Positions 39,507-48,165 of a stretch of 64,000 bases of DNA are shown piece after piece. A program made the translations under genes and the position numbers. The notes under the pieces were generated by a model, which worked only from the letters and a program-made list of their open reading frames with translations, did no database searches and had not been told where the DNA came from. Within the stretch, counting starts at the first letter, position 1, and each line of letters begins with the position of its first letter. The DNA lies in NCBI RefSeq assembly GCF_016919245.1, contig NZ_JAFEJA010000001.1:6163501-6227500 (forward strand). Reading direction: 5' to 3'. The stretch is from Streptomyces zhihengii. GTDB taxonomy: Bacteria > Actinomycetota > Actinomycetes > Streptomycetales > Streptomycetaceae.

Positions 39507-40327
39507 GCGTCCGGCACGGGCGGGGGCACCACGGCCCCCGCCCCGAGCCGTACCGCCGCCGCGTACAGCACCAGGCCCGCGGCGAGCCCGGCGCCCGCGC
39601 CGAAGCAGGCCGTCGGGATGATGTCGAGCGGCGTCTCGACGGCACCCCAGTACTGGTACCAGCGAAGGCAGCGGTGGGCGGTGCCGCCGAGCACGCACAG
39701 CGCGATCAGCGCCCACCCCGCACGCCGGGCACCCGGGCGGAGCACCGGCAGCGACGGAGCCCCGGTGGGCTCGGCCCGCCGCAGCGCCGAGGCCGCGAAC
39801 CACACCAGCGCCACCAGCGCCACCGCCGAACTGCCGTACTGCGTGAACGTGTAGAGAGGGAAGCCGGCCACGGTCTCGTCCAGGACGGGCACCAGGCGCA
39901 CGCCCCACCGGTCGATATGGGTGAACGCGTCCCACACCACATGGGTCGTCGCACCGAGCACCGCGGACACCCAGAACCAGAACACCACCGCGGGCAGCGG
40001 CCGGGTGCCCCAGGCGCTTCCCCGCAGGACCGGGTGGACCCTGCCCCGCCACGTCCGCGGCAGCAGCGCCACCAGCGGGTCGCGCACCAGCAGCCAGAGC
40101 GCGACGAGCAGCGCCGTCACCGCCACGTCCACGGTGAGCACACCCAGCGGCCCGTGGGTCACCGTCCCGAACTCCATGGCCCCGGGCACGAAACTCGCCG
40201 CGAAGTACGTCATGTCGGGGGCGAGCGAACCGAGCACGAGCGCCGAGGCCAGCAGGGGGCCGCGGGCCGTTCCGTCCCTGCGGACGCCGGGCAGCACGGC
40301 CGCCGCATGACTGAGAGTGAACGGCAT
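39419..40327 (-). CDS. Integral membrane metal-dependent hydrolase-like protein (DUF4184 type)
   Basis: 302 aa. MPFTLSHAAAVLPG is the standard start of this family; SLAPDM and THVVWDAFTH supply conserved His and Asp residues of the predicted metal site, in a protein with about six membrane segments. Function is unknown. The last 30 residues (PTPTETSSGARSSTADDIS region) are encoded on the complement of the polA 3' end, an 88-bp convergent overlap, so this tail is probably a recent extension. The Ala-rich hydrophobic body has good codon bias. It is divergent from the transglycosylase gene. Confidence 0.8.
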   Translation of the reverse strand: MPFTLSHAAAVLPGVRRDGTARGPLLASALVLGSLAPDMTYFAASFVPGAMEFGTVTHGPLGVLTVDVAVTALLVALWLLVRDPLVALLPRTWRGRVHPVLRGSAWGTRPLPAVVFWFWVSAVLGATTHVVWDAFTHIDRWGVRLVPVLDETVAGFPLYTFTQYGSSAVALVALVWFAASALRRAEPTGAPSLPVLRPGARRAGWALIALCVLGGTAHRCLRWYQYWGAVETPLDIIPTACFGAGAGLAAGLVLYAAAVRLGAGAVVPPPVPDAQCAADSQSGPTPTETSSGARSSTADDIS

Positions 40328-40443
40328 CCCGGCAGGCCCCCTGTGACGATCGACGCGGTCGGCGCGTCCAGTATGCGTGACACACCGGAGGCCTTCCGCT
40401 TCCGCAATCCGGACGGCCCCGGGGACGTCCCCATAGGTGGCGA

Positions 40444-40498
40444 ACCGGTGAACACCGGTCAGGGACCGGTGTTCCGGGGCCCCGAGTTGCACTAGGGT
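40444..40498 (+). promoter_or_regulatory. Triple ACCGGT operator and -10 box of the secreted transglycosylase gene
   Basis: ACCGGT occurs at 40444, 40454 and 40465, one helical turn apart, forming ACCGGTG-AA-CACCGGT and, overlapping it, the perfect 10-bp inverted repeat GAACACCGGT / ACCGGTGTTC (40450-40459 and 40465-40474). A -10 box TAGGGT follows at 40493-40498, so the element covers the -35 region. It has the geometry of a repressor site, though the factor is unknown. Confidence 0.6.
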
Positions 40499-40557
40499 CA
40501 CGTGAGACCGCGCCCTGGGGAGCGCGACACGCCGCCGACCGGGGAGGGTCCAGACGT

Positions 40558-42282
40558 ATGGCAGCGCACATCGGCCGCCGGCTCTACAAGGGGGCGGCAA
40601 CCACCGCCGTGGCCGCGCTCGCGGTGGCCGCACTCTCCGCGTCACAGGCACCCGGGGCCGCCCCGACGCCCTCCGGCGGCAGTCTCGAGGCGACCGACAA
40701 CACACCGTCGTCCGACACGCCGGTCACCGGCAACTCCCCCTACTACACGGACCTTCCCCCGCTGAACACCCCGGACAACGCCGGCGCCGCGGTGGGCACC
40801 CCCGTCACCGGAGCCGGTGAGGCGGGCATACCCGCGACGGTCCTCGCCGCCTACAAGCAGGCCGAGCGGACCATCGCCGAGAGCGACCCGGACTGCCGCC
40901 TGCCGTGGCAACTCCTCGCGGCCATCGGCAAGGTGGAGTCCGGCCAGGCCCGCGGCGGCCGGGTCGACGCCAACGGCACCACGCTCACGCCGATCCTGGG
41001 CCCCGTCCTCAACGGCGTCGGCTTCGCGAACATCTCGGACACGGACAACGGCGCCTTCGACGGCGACACCGTGCACGACCGTGCCGTCGGCCCCATGCAG
41101 TTCATCCCCTCCACCTGGCAGACCTGGGGCCAGGACGCCAACGGCGACGGCCGCAAGGACCCCAACAACATCTACGACGCCGCCCTCGCGGCCGGCCGCT
41201 ACCTCTGCCACGGCGGCCGGGACCTCACCGTGCAGGAGGATCTGGACAAGGCGATCCTCGGCTACAACCACTCACGCGAGTACCTGCGCACCGTCCTCTC
41301 CTGGTTCGAGTACTACAAGCGCGGCACCCACGAGGTCCCCGACGGCGCCGGTGTGCTGCCCGTCGGCAACGGGCCCGACAGCGCGGGAACGGTGCCGGGC
41401 GGGAGCCCCACCCCGGGGCCGAGCCCTTCGCCCACGCCGGCCCCGGGCAATCCGGGCGGGGGAAGCCCCCCCGGCCCGTCGACTCCTCCGCCGTCCACGC
41501 CGGGCGGCGGCTCCGGCGAGGCGACCCCGCCCAGCGTCCCGCCGCGTGTCTCCGGGATCGAGAACGACGGCACCGGCCGGCTGACGGCCACCGCGGGCGA
41601 GGAGTTCACGGCCCGCGCCAAGGTCAAGGTGAAGAACACCGCCGGCGAGGCCGTCGCCCGCCAGGCCGTCCGCTTCACCGTCATCGGCGACACCGACAGC
41701 CGCTTCCCCGACGGGAAGAGCAGCATCGTCCTCCCGACCGGCGCCGACGGCACGGTGACCGCTCCCGCCCTGCGCGCGGGGGAGAAGACCGGCACCTTCA
41801 CCGTCCGCGCCACCGTCGACGGGCGCACCCTCGCCCCCGTGGACCTCGTCGCCACGGTGACCCAGCGGGTCGCCGACCATCTGGAGCGGACCGACGAGAC
41901 GACGTTCACCGCCGCCCCCGGCGCCGTGTTCGCCGAGCGGCTCACCGTCGCGGCCGCCTGCAAGGGAGCCGCGGCGCCCAACGCGGACGTGACCGTCACC
42001 GTCCTCACCGCGGACGGAGAGCCGGCCGGCGCCACGAGCCCGTCCTTCCAGGGCGACGACGGCGCCGTCCGCACCCTCACCCTGCGGACCGGGGCCGGCG
42101 GGCTGCTGAAGCTCCCCGAACTCACGGCGGGCGAGGCGACGGGCACCTTCCTGCTCCGTCTCACCACGCCGGGCGGCGCCTCCCTCGACGTCAAGGTGAC
42201 CGTCGAGGCACCCGAAGCGCCCGAAGCGCCCGAAGCGCCTGAGGAGGCCAGCCCCTCCCCGTCGCCGTCGGCGACCGGCTGA
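40558..42282 (+). CDS. Secreted lytic transglycosylase-like protein with Ig-like C-terminal repeats
   Basis: 574 aa, GGAGGG upstream of the ATG. Residues 1-35 are a Sec signal peptide. Residues about 95-260 form a lysozyme-like transglycosylase domain: PWQLLAAIGKVESGQARGG with the catalytic Glu, AVGPMQFIPSTWQTWGQDANGDG, and GYNHSREYLRTVLSW. A Pro/Ser/Gly-rich linker (about 285-325) leads to two Ig-like modules (residues about 330-440 and 445-560) and a tail of EAPEAPEAPEEA repeats. It should cleave peptidoglycan outside the membrane, as other actinobacterial transglycosylases do in growth and sporulation. Confidence 0.88.
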   Translation: MAAHIGRRLYKGAATTAVAALAVAALSASQAPGAAPTPSGGSLEATDNTPSSDTPVTGNSPYYTDLPPLNTPDNAGAAVGTPVTGAGEAGIPATVLAAYKQAERTIAESDPDCRLPWQLLAAIGKVESGQARGGRVDANGTTLTPILGPVLNGVGFANISDTDNGAFDGDTVHDRAVGPMQFIPSTWQTWGQDANGDGRKDPNNIYDAALAAGRYLCHGGRDLTVQEDLDKAILGYNHSREYLRTVLSWFEYYKRGTHEVPDGAGVLPVGNGPDSAGTVPGGSPTPGPSPSPTPAPGNPGGGSPPGPSTPPPSTPGGGSGEATPPSVPPRVSGIENDGTGRLTATAGEEFTARAKVKVKNTAGEAVARQAVRFTVIGDTDSRFPDGKSSIVLPTGADGTVTAPALRAGEKTGTFTVRATVDGRTLAPVDLVATVTQRVADHLERTDETTFTAAPGAVFAERLTVAAACKGAAAPNADVTVTVLTADGEPAGATSPSFQGDDGAVRTLTLRTGAGGLLKLPELTAGEATGTFLLRLTTPGGASLDVKVTVEAPEAPEAPEAPEEASPSPSPSATG

Positions 42283-42360
42283 CCCGGGACGGCATCCGCC
42301 GACCGCCCCTCGCGCCCCGCGGCCGCTCTCCGCGCCCGGCCGGCGGAGGGGCGGCCGCCG

Positions 42361-42530
42361 TTCTGGGGCTGCTCCCGGGCGGGGGCCTCAGCGGCTTCCA
42401 CCGGAGCCGGCGGTCTTCTGCGGGGCCGCTCCCGGCAGTTGCCCTCTGCCCGTTCTCCGGCTCCGGGGCGCCGTCCGCGGGGCCGCTCCCGGGCGTCGCC
42501 CGCCGGATGCCCGCTGCAGGCCCGCCGCCG
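42361..42530. repeat. Degenerate tandem repeat, 57-bp period
   Basis: The core GGGGC(T/C)GCTCCCGG occurs at 42365, 42422 and 42479, exactly 57 bp apart, with weaker similarity around it. It fills the gap between the convergent transglycosylase and hrpB genes. No gene is seen in 42283-42559. Confidence 0.65.
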
Positions 42531-42559
42531 TCCGCCCCTGGCCCGCGGGTGACGTGGTG

Positions 42560-45184
42560 TCAGCTCCCTCCCGTGAGACGGCTCTGGCGCGCCTTGGTGT
42601 GCCGGGTCGGCTCCGCCGTCGACGGGTCCTCCGGCCACGGGTGCCGCGGGTAGCGGCCGCGCAGCTCGGCGCGCACGGCCCGGTAGCCCTCCCGCCAGAA
42701 CGAGCCCAGGTCGGCCGTGACCGCCGCGGGCCGCCCCGCGGGGGAGAGCAGGTGCACCAGGACCGGGGCGCCCGCGACCCGAGGGGTCTCCCGCAGCCCG
42801 AACAACTCCTGCACCTTCACGGCGAGCACCGGCTGCTCCCCGCCGTAGTCCACGCGGACCCGGGACCCGCTCGGCACCTCGATCCGCTCGGGGGCCAGCT
42901 CGTCCAGGCGGGCCGCCTCCCCGGTCGCCCAGGGCAGCAGCCGGCGCAGCGCCTCGCCCGCGGACACCCTGCCGAGGTCCGAACGCCGCCCCGCCCGGGA
43001 CAGCTCGGGCTCCAGCCAGTCGTCCGCCCGTGCCAGCAGTGCCTCGTCCGACACGTCGGGCCACGGCGCGCCCACCACCCGGTGCAGGAACGCCAGCCTG
43101 TCGCGCAACCCCCGCGCCTCGCGCGTCCACAGCAGCAGGTCCGGCCCCTCCCGCCGCAGCCCCTCCAGCAGCGCCTGCCGGACGAGCCCCCGGTCCGCGT
43201 TCTTCAGTGGCCGTGCCGCCAGCTCCACGGCGCCCAGCCGCTCCACCCGCCGTGCGACGACGTCCCCGTCCTCCCAGTGGACCTCCTCCGCCTCGGTCCG
43301 CAGATGCCCCGCGGCCGCGCGGGCGCTCTCCTCGTCCACCGCCGCCGCCAGCCGCACCCGGGCCGATGCGGCGCTCGCCGGCCGGTCCGCGACGGCGACC
43401 GCCAGCCACGGGACACCCCGCAGCGCCGACGTCTCACCGAGCTCCGCCCCGGTGCCCGACACCATCAGGAACGACCGCTCGCCCCGGGCCCGTGCCACCC
43501 GTTCCGGGAAGGCCAGCGCGGCCACCAGCCCCGCCGCCGCGTCGTCGCCGAGAGCCGCCGCGCCGCCGGCCGCACCGCCCGTGCCGCCACCCCTCCGGCC
43601 GTCGCCCGCCCCGCCCTCGCCCCGGCCGGGACGCCCCGGCTCCCGGGCCGCCGCCGCGTCGTTCCCGCCGGCCAGGGCCGCCGCCAGGCGCCTCGTCTCG
43701 GCGCTCCAGCGCGCGCTGTACGCGTCGCCGCCCCGGCGCGCCGCGCGCCAGGCCGCCGCGAGATCGTCCCCGTACTCCCGCGGCGGCTCCTCACCGAGGA
43801 GGGCGACCAGCTCTGACGTCCGCCGGGCCCCCAGCCGGGGCGCGGCGTCCAGCAGGGCCCTGGCCAGCCGGGGGTGCACACCGATCCGGCTCATCCGCTC
43901 CCCGCGCGGTGTGGCGCGACCTTCGGCGTCGACGGCGCCGATCGCGGTCAGCACCGACCGGGCGGCCACCATCGCGCCCGGCGGCGGTGCGTCCGGCAGC
44001 GACAGCCCCGACGCGCCGGGGTCGCCCCAGCACGCCGCGCGCAGGGCGAAGGACGTCAGATCGGCGATCGCGATCTCCGGGGACGGGTACGCGGGACGCC
44101 GGGCGTCGTCGGCCGTCTGCCAGCAGCGGTACACCGTGCCGGGCGCCTCGCGGCCCGCCCGGCCGGCCCGCTGGGCGGCCGCCGCCGCCGAGACGGGCAC
44201 CGTGGCCAGTGAACCCAGCCCCCGGGCGTGGTCGACCCTGGGCTCCCGGGCGAGACCGGAATCGACCACCACCCGCACGCCCGGCACCGTCAGGCTCGAC
44301 TCGGCGACCGAGGTCGCGAGCACGACCCGCCGGCCCGAGCCGCCCCGCAGCACCGCGTCCTGCACGGCCGCGGGTGCCCGGCCGTGCAGTTGCAGCACCT
44401 CCGCCGCCACCCCGTCGAGCATCCCGGCGGTGCGCGCGATCTCGCCGGTGCCGGGAAGGAAGCAGAGCACGTCGCCCTCGTGCCGGGCTAGCGCCAGCCG
44501 GACCGTCGCCGCGACGTGCCGCAGCAGCGCCGGGTCGACCCAGGTGCCGTGGGCGGGCCGGACACCGCTCGGCGGCGGGGCGTGGTGGGTCTCGACGCCG
44601 TGCCCCTGGCCCTCGCTGCGGACGACGGGGACGGGCCCGGTGCCGTCGGGGCCTGCCAGCAGGGCGGCCCAGGTCCCGGCGTCGGTCGTCGCGGAGGCGG
44701 CCACCAGCCGGAGCTCCGGCCGCAGGGCGGAGCGGACGTCCATCAGGAAGGCCAGGGCCGTGTCGGCGTCGAGGTGCCGCTCGTGGCATTCGTCGAGCAG
44801 GACCGTGTCCACGCCGGGCAGCTCCGGATCGCGCTGCAGCCGCTGGAGGAGGACGCCCGTCGTCACCACCTCGACACGTGTGCGCGGCCCCACCCGCCGC
44901 TCGCCGCGCACCGAGAAGCCGACCTCGTCGCCGACGTCCTGCCCGAGCAGCCACGCCATCCTGCGCGCGGCCGCGCGCACGGCCATCCTGCGGGGCTCCG
45001 CGACCAGCACCCGGTGCCTGTCTCCCTGTCCTATGAGCCCGGCCAGGGCCAGCGGCACCAGTGTGGTCTTGCCGGTGCCGGGCGGAGCGTGGAGGACGGC
45101 CGCACCGCGGTCGCCGAGCGCGGACAGCAGTCCGGGAACGGCGTGACGGACGGGGAGACGGTCGAGAGCGTCGGTTCGGATCAC
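42560..45184 (-). CDS. hrpB: ATP-dependent RNA helicase HrpB
   Basis: 874 aa from the GTG at 45184, where the conserved start (IRTDALDRLPVRHAVPGLL) begins. DEAH-box core: APPGTGKTT, EPRRMAVRAAARRM, LLDECHERHLD, SATTD, then VLATSVAESSLTVPGVRVVVD and AQRAGRAGREAPG. The HrpB-type C-terminal domain runs to the end. A Gly/Ala/Arg-rich insert at about residues 510-560 interrupts the conserved region and looks like species-specific low-complexity DNA. Its role in bacteria is unknown. It is alone on its strand, with a methyltransferase gene upstream. Confidence 0.93.
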   Translation of the reverse strand: MIRTDALDRLPVRHAVPGLLSALGDRGAAVLHAPPGTGKTTLVPLALAGLIGQGDRHRVLVAEPRRMAVRAAARRMAWLLGQDVGDEVGFSVRGERRVGPRTRVEVVTTGVLLQRLQRDPELPGVDTVLLDECHERHLDADTALAFLMDVRSALRPELRLVAASATTDAGTWAALLAGPDGTGPVPVVRSEGQGHGVETHHAPPPSGVRPAHGTWVDPALLRHVAATVRLALARHEGDVLCFLPGTGEIARTAGMLDGVAAEVLQLHGRAPAAVQDAVLRGGSGRRVVLATSVAESSLTVPGVRVVVDSGLAREPRVDHARGLGSLATVPVSAAAAAQRAGRAGREAPGTVYRCWQTADDARRPAYPSPEIAIADLTSFALRAACWGDPGASGLSLPDAPPPGAMVAARSVLTAIGAVDAEGRATPRGERMSRIGVHPRLARALLDAAPRLGARRTSELVALLGEEPPREYGDDLAAAWRAARRGGDAYSARWSAETRRLAAALAGGNDAAAAREPGRPGRGEGGAGDGRRGGGTGGAAGGAAALGDDAAAGLVAALAFPERVARARGERSFLMVSGTGAELGETSALRGVPWLAVAVADRPASAASARVRLAAAVDEESARAAAGHLRTEAEEVHWEDGDVVARRVERLGAVELAARPLKNADRGLVRQALLEGLRREGPDLLLWTREARGLRDRLAFLHRVVGAPWPDVSDEALLARADDWLEPELSRAGRRSDLGRVSAGEALRRLLPWATGEAARLDELAPERIEVPSGSRVRVDYGGEQPVLAVKVQELFGLRETPRVAGAPVLVHLLSPAGRPAAVTADLGSFWREGYRAVRAELRGRYPRHPWPEDPSTAEPTRHTKARQSRLTGGS

Positions 45185-45315
45185 GGCCTCAGTCTCGTAC
45201 GGTGCGGGCGATGCCGTCTCCGGCCCGTCCACAGGCGCGACCGTTCATCGTCTCGTACGACCGGAAGCGCCCGTTCGGGAGACGTGCCGCCCCGTCTCCG
45301 GGAGGCGTCCCGGGT

Positions 45316-45376
45316 GGCGACCAGCCGTTCCGGGCGGGGCCCCGGCGGGCGACCAGCCGTGCCGGGCGGGGGCCCG
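45316..45376. repeat. Two direct repeats of about 28 bp, 32-bp period
   Basis: GGCGACCAGCCGT(T/G)CCGGGCGGGG followed by CCC occurs at 45316 and 45348, between the methyltransferase stop and the hrpB start. The gap 45185-45393 holds nothing else clear. Confidence 0.6.
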
Positions 45377-45393
45377 GGGGCGGGCCGCGCCCC

Positions 45394-46212
45394 TCAGGCG
45401 GCGGCGGACCCGTCGCGCTCGCAGACGAAGATCGCCGTGCCCGGGATCAGGTTCCCGCGCAGGGGCGACCAGCCGCCCCACTCCTGTCCGTTCCACGCCG
45501 GCCACTCCGGCTCGACCAGGTCCACCAGGCGGAAGCCGCCCGCCACCACGTCGCGCACCCGGTCGCCCAGGGTGCGGTGGTGCTCGACGTAGACCGCGCG
45601 GCCCTCCTCGTCCTGTTCGACATAGGGGGTCCGGTCGAAGTAGGAGGCCGAGACGGACAGCCCCTCGGGGCCCGGCTCGTCGGGAAAGGCCCACCGCAGC
45701 GGATGGGTCACCGAGAACACCCACCGGCCGCCGGGCCTGAGCACCCGCCGCACCTCGCGGAAGACCCTGACGGGATCGGCCACGAACGGCACGGCGCCGT
45801 AGGCGGAGCAGGCGAGGTCGAAGGTCCCGTCCCGGAAGGGCAGCGTCCCGGCGTCCGCCTGGACGAGCGGGAGGTCCCCGCCGATGCGCAGGGCGTGCTG
45901 GAGCTGCCGGTGCGAGAGGTCGAGGGCCACCGGCATCGCGCCCTGCGCGGCCAGCCAGCGCGAGCACTGCGCGGCGCCGGCGCCGATCTCCAGGACGCGC
46001 AGCCCCTTCAGTGAGGACGCCGGCCCGAGCAGCGCGGCCTCGGCCTCGTCGAGGCCCTCGGGGCCCCAGACGAACCGGTCGTCGCCGAGGAAGGTGCCGT
46101 GGTCCTGCTGGTACTCGTCCGCGTTCCGGTCCCACCAGCCGCGGTTCGCCCGGCTGCTCTCCGCGTCCCCGGCGTCACGGCGGGTCGCTTCCGGTTCAAC
46201 ATCTTGGCTCAT
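45394..46212 (-). CDS. SAM-dependent class I methyltransferase
   Basis: 272 aa from the ATG at 46212. The SAM-binding motif I is VLEIGAGAAQCSRWLA, and motif post I is PVALDLSHRQLQHA; motif II lies in GTFDLACSAYGAVPFV and LRPGGRWVFSVTHPLRWAF is typical of small-molecule (UbiE/BioC-like) methyltransferases. Substrate cannot be told. It is divergent from rpsA, with 350 bp of control region between them, and lies in front of hrpB on the same strand. Confidence 0.88.
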   Translation of the reverse strand: MSQDVEPEATRRDAGDAESSRANRGWWDRNADEYQQDHGTFLGDDRFVWGPEGLDEAEAALLGPASSLKGLRVLEIGAGAAQCSRWLAAQGAMPVALDLSHRQLQHALRIGGDLPLVQADAGTLPFRDGTFDLACSAYGAVPFVADPVRVFREVRRVLRPGGRWVFSVTHPLRWAFPDEPGPEGLSVSASYFDRTPYVEQDEEGRAVYVEHHRTLGDRVRDVVAGGFRLVDLVEPEWPAWNGQEWGGWSPLRGNLIPGTAIFVCERDGSAAA

Positions 46213-46337
46213 GGTCACCGTCGTTGTAGTTTGCGTACCCCGCGCCACGGACGGCCCGGACGGGGCCATCGTGGCCTCGGAAGACATTAGTTGTGCCGGG
46301 ATTGCGGACTTCCACCCCGGGTGGGCGGCTTCGCGCA

Positions 46338-46366
46338 TTGACCCTGTCCGGCTGCCCCCGTATGCT
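46338..46366 (+). promoter_or_regulatory. Principal-sigma promoter of rpsA
   Basis: TTGACC (46338-46343), 17-nt spacer, TATGCT (46361-46366): the best housekeeping promoter in the window. It implies a 5' leader of about 190 nt before rpsA, long enough for translational feedback. The rest of the 350-bp gap is not coding. Confidence 0.8.
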
Positions 46367-46562
46367 ACAAGTTGCGCTGCGGGCCTGCGCGCCTCAGACG
46401 GAGCAGGCCGCGCTCGCATCTGTATGTATCCCTCGGTTCACGAGGCGCCCCGGGTTCTCCCGGTCGGCGCTTCCTAAGCTGTCCGGCTTCTGCAGCTGCG
46501 ATACGGGCTCTCGGCGTAGCAGTACCTACGACTTCAATGTCCGTACCGGAGCCCTTTCCCAC

Positions 46563-48059
46563 ATGACGAGCAGCACCGAGACCACCGCCACCACCCCGCA
46601 GGTTGCGGTCAACGACATCGGTAACGAGGAAGCCTTCCTCGCCGCGATCGACGAGACGATCAAGTACTTCAACGACGGCGACATCGTCGACGGCGTCATC
46701 GTGAAGGTCGACCGGGACGAGGTCCTGCTCGACATCGGTTACAAGACCGAAGGTGTCATCCCGAGCCGCGAGCTCTCGATCAAGCACGACGTCGACCCGA
46801 ACGAGGTCGTCAAGGTCGGCGACGAGATCGAAGCCCTTGTTCTCCAGAAGGAGGACAAGGAAGGCCGCCTGATCCTCTCGAAGAAGCGCGCCCAGTACGA
46901 GCGTGCCTGGGGCACCATCGAGAAGATCAAGGAAGAGGACGGCATCGTCACCGGTACCGTCATCGAGGTCGTCAAGGGTGGTCTCATCCTCGACATCGGC
47001 CTCCGTGGCTTCCTGCCGGCCTCCCTCGTCGAGATGCGCCGTGTCCGCGACCTCCAGCCCTACGTGGGCAAGGAGCTCGAGGCCAAGATCATCGAGCTGG
47101 ACAAGAACCGCAACAACGTGGTCCTGTCCCGCCGTGCCTGGCTGGAGCAGACCCAGTCCGAGGTCCGCCAGACGTTCCTCACCACCCTGCAGAAGGGTCA
47201 GGTCCGGTCCGGCGTCGTCTCCTCGATCGTCAACTTCGGTGCCTTCGTGGACCTGGGTGGCGTCGACGGTCTCGTGCACGTCTCCGAGCTGTCCTGGAAG
47301 CACATCGACCACCCGTCCGAGGTTGTCGAGGTCGGCCAGGAGGTCACCGTCGAGGTTCTCGACGTGGACATGGACCGCGAGCGTGTCTCCCTGTCGCTGA
47401 AGGCGACGCAGGAGGACCCGTGGCAGCAGTTCGCCCGGACGCACCAGATCGGTCAGGTCGTCCCGGGTAAGGTCACCAAGCTGGTTCCGTTCGGTGCGTT
47501 CGTCCGCGTGGACGAGGGCATCGAGGGTCTGGTCCACATCTCCGAGCTGGCCGAGCGCCACGTGGAGATCCCGGAGCAGGTCGTCCAGGTCAACGACGAG
47601 ATCTTCGTCAAGGTCATCGACATCGACCTCGAGCGCCGCCGCATCAGCCTCTCGCTGAAGCAGGCCAACGAGTCCTTCGGTGCCGACCCGGCCTCGGTCG
47701 AGTTCGACCCGACCCTGTACGGCATGGCCGCGTCCTACGACGACCAGGGCAACTACATCTACCCCGAGGGCTTCGACCCCGAGACCAACGACTGGCTCGA
47801 GGGCTTCGAGACCCAGCGTGAGGCGTGGGAGACGCAGTACGCCGAGGCGCAGCAGCGCTTCGAGCAGCACCAGGCCCAGGTCATCAAGTCCCGCGAGGCC
47901 GACGAGGCCGCTGCTGCCGAGGGTGGCGCCGCCGCTCCGGCCGCCGCGCCCGCCGGTGGCGGCTCCTACTCCTCGGAGTCGGACGACAACTCCGGCGCCC
48001 TGGCGTCGGACGAGGCGCTCGCCGCGCTGCGCGAGAAGCTGGCCGGCGGCCAGAGCTGA
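46563..48059 (+). CDS. rpsA: 30S ribosomal protein S1
   Basis: 498 aa, ATG at 46563 preceded by GGAG. Four S1 RNA-binding domains lie at about residues 35-105, 122-190, 207-278 and 293-365 (for example GDIVDGVIVKVDRDEVLLDIGYKTEGVIP and GQVVPGKVTKLVPFGAFVRVDEGIEGLVH). The C-terminal 130 residues are acidic and Ala/Gly-rich, as in other actinobacteria, which have four domains rather than six. It binds mRNA on the ribosome. Codon use is that of a highly expressed gene. A strong promoter lies about 200 bp upstream and a strong terminator follows. Confidence 0.97.
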   Translation: MTSSTETTATTPQVAVNDIGNEEAFLAAIDETIKYFNDGDIVDGVIVKVDRDEVLLDIGYKTEGVIPSRELSIKHDVDPNEVVKVGDEIEALVLQKEDKEGRLILSKKRAQYERAWGTIEKIKEEDGIVTGTVIEVVKGGLILDIGLRGFLPASLVEMRRVRDLQPYVGKELEAKIIELDKNRNNVVLSRRAWLEQTQSEVRQTFLTTLQKGQVRSGVVSSIVNFGAFVDLGGVDGLVHVSELSWKHIDHPSEVVEVGQEVTVEVLDVDMDRERVSLSLKATQEDPWQQFARTHQIGQVVPGKVTKLVPFGAFVRVDEGIEGLVHISELAERHVEIPEQVVQVNDEIFVKVIDIDLERRRISLSLKQANESFGADPASVEFDPTLYGMAASYDDQGNYIYPEGFDPETNDWLEGFETQREAWETQYAEAQQRFEQHQAQVIKSREADEAAAAEGGAAAPAAAPAGGGSYSSESDDNSGALASDEALAALREKLAGGQS

Positions 48060-48091
48060 CGCTCTGATCCCGGGCTGTCACAGCAGCTGAC

Positions 48092-48129
48092 GCACAAGGC
48101 CCGCTCCCTTCGGGGGGCGGGCCTTGTGC
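48092..48129 (+). terminator. Terminator after rpsA
   Basis: 17-bp arms 48092-48108 and 48113-48129 (GCACAAGGCCCGC and its complement) with one mismatch, 4-nt loop. Confidence 0.8.
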
Positions 48130-48165
48130 CGTTTACGCACAGGGGGCGACGGGAGCGCCGCCCGG

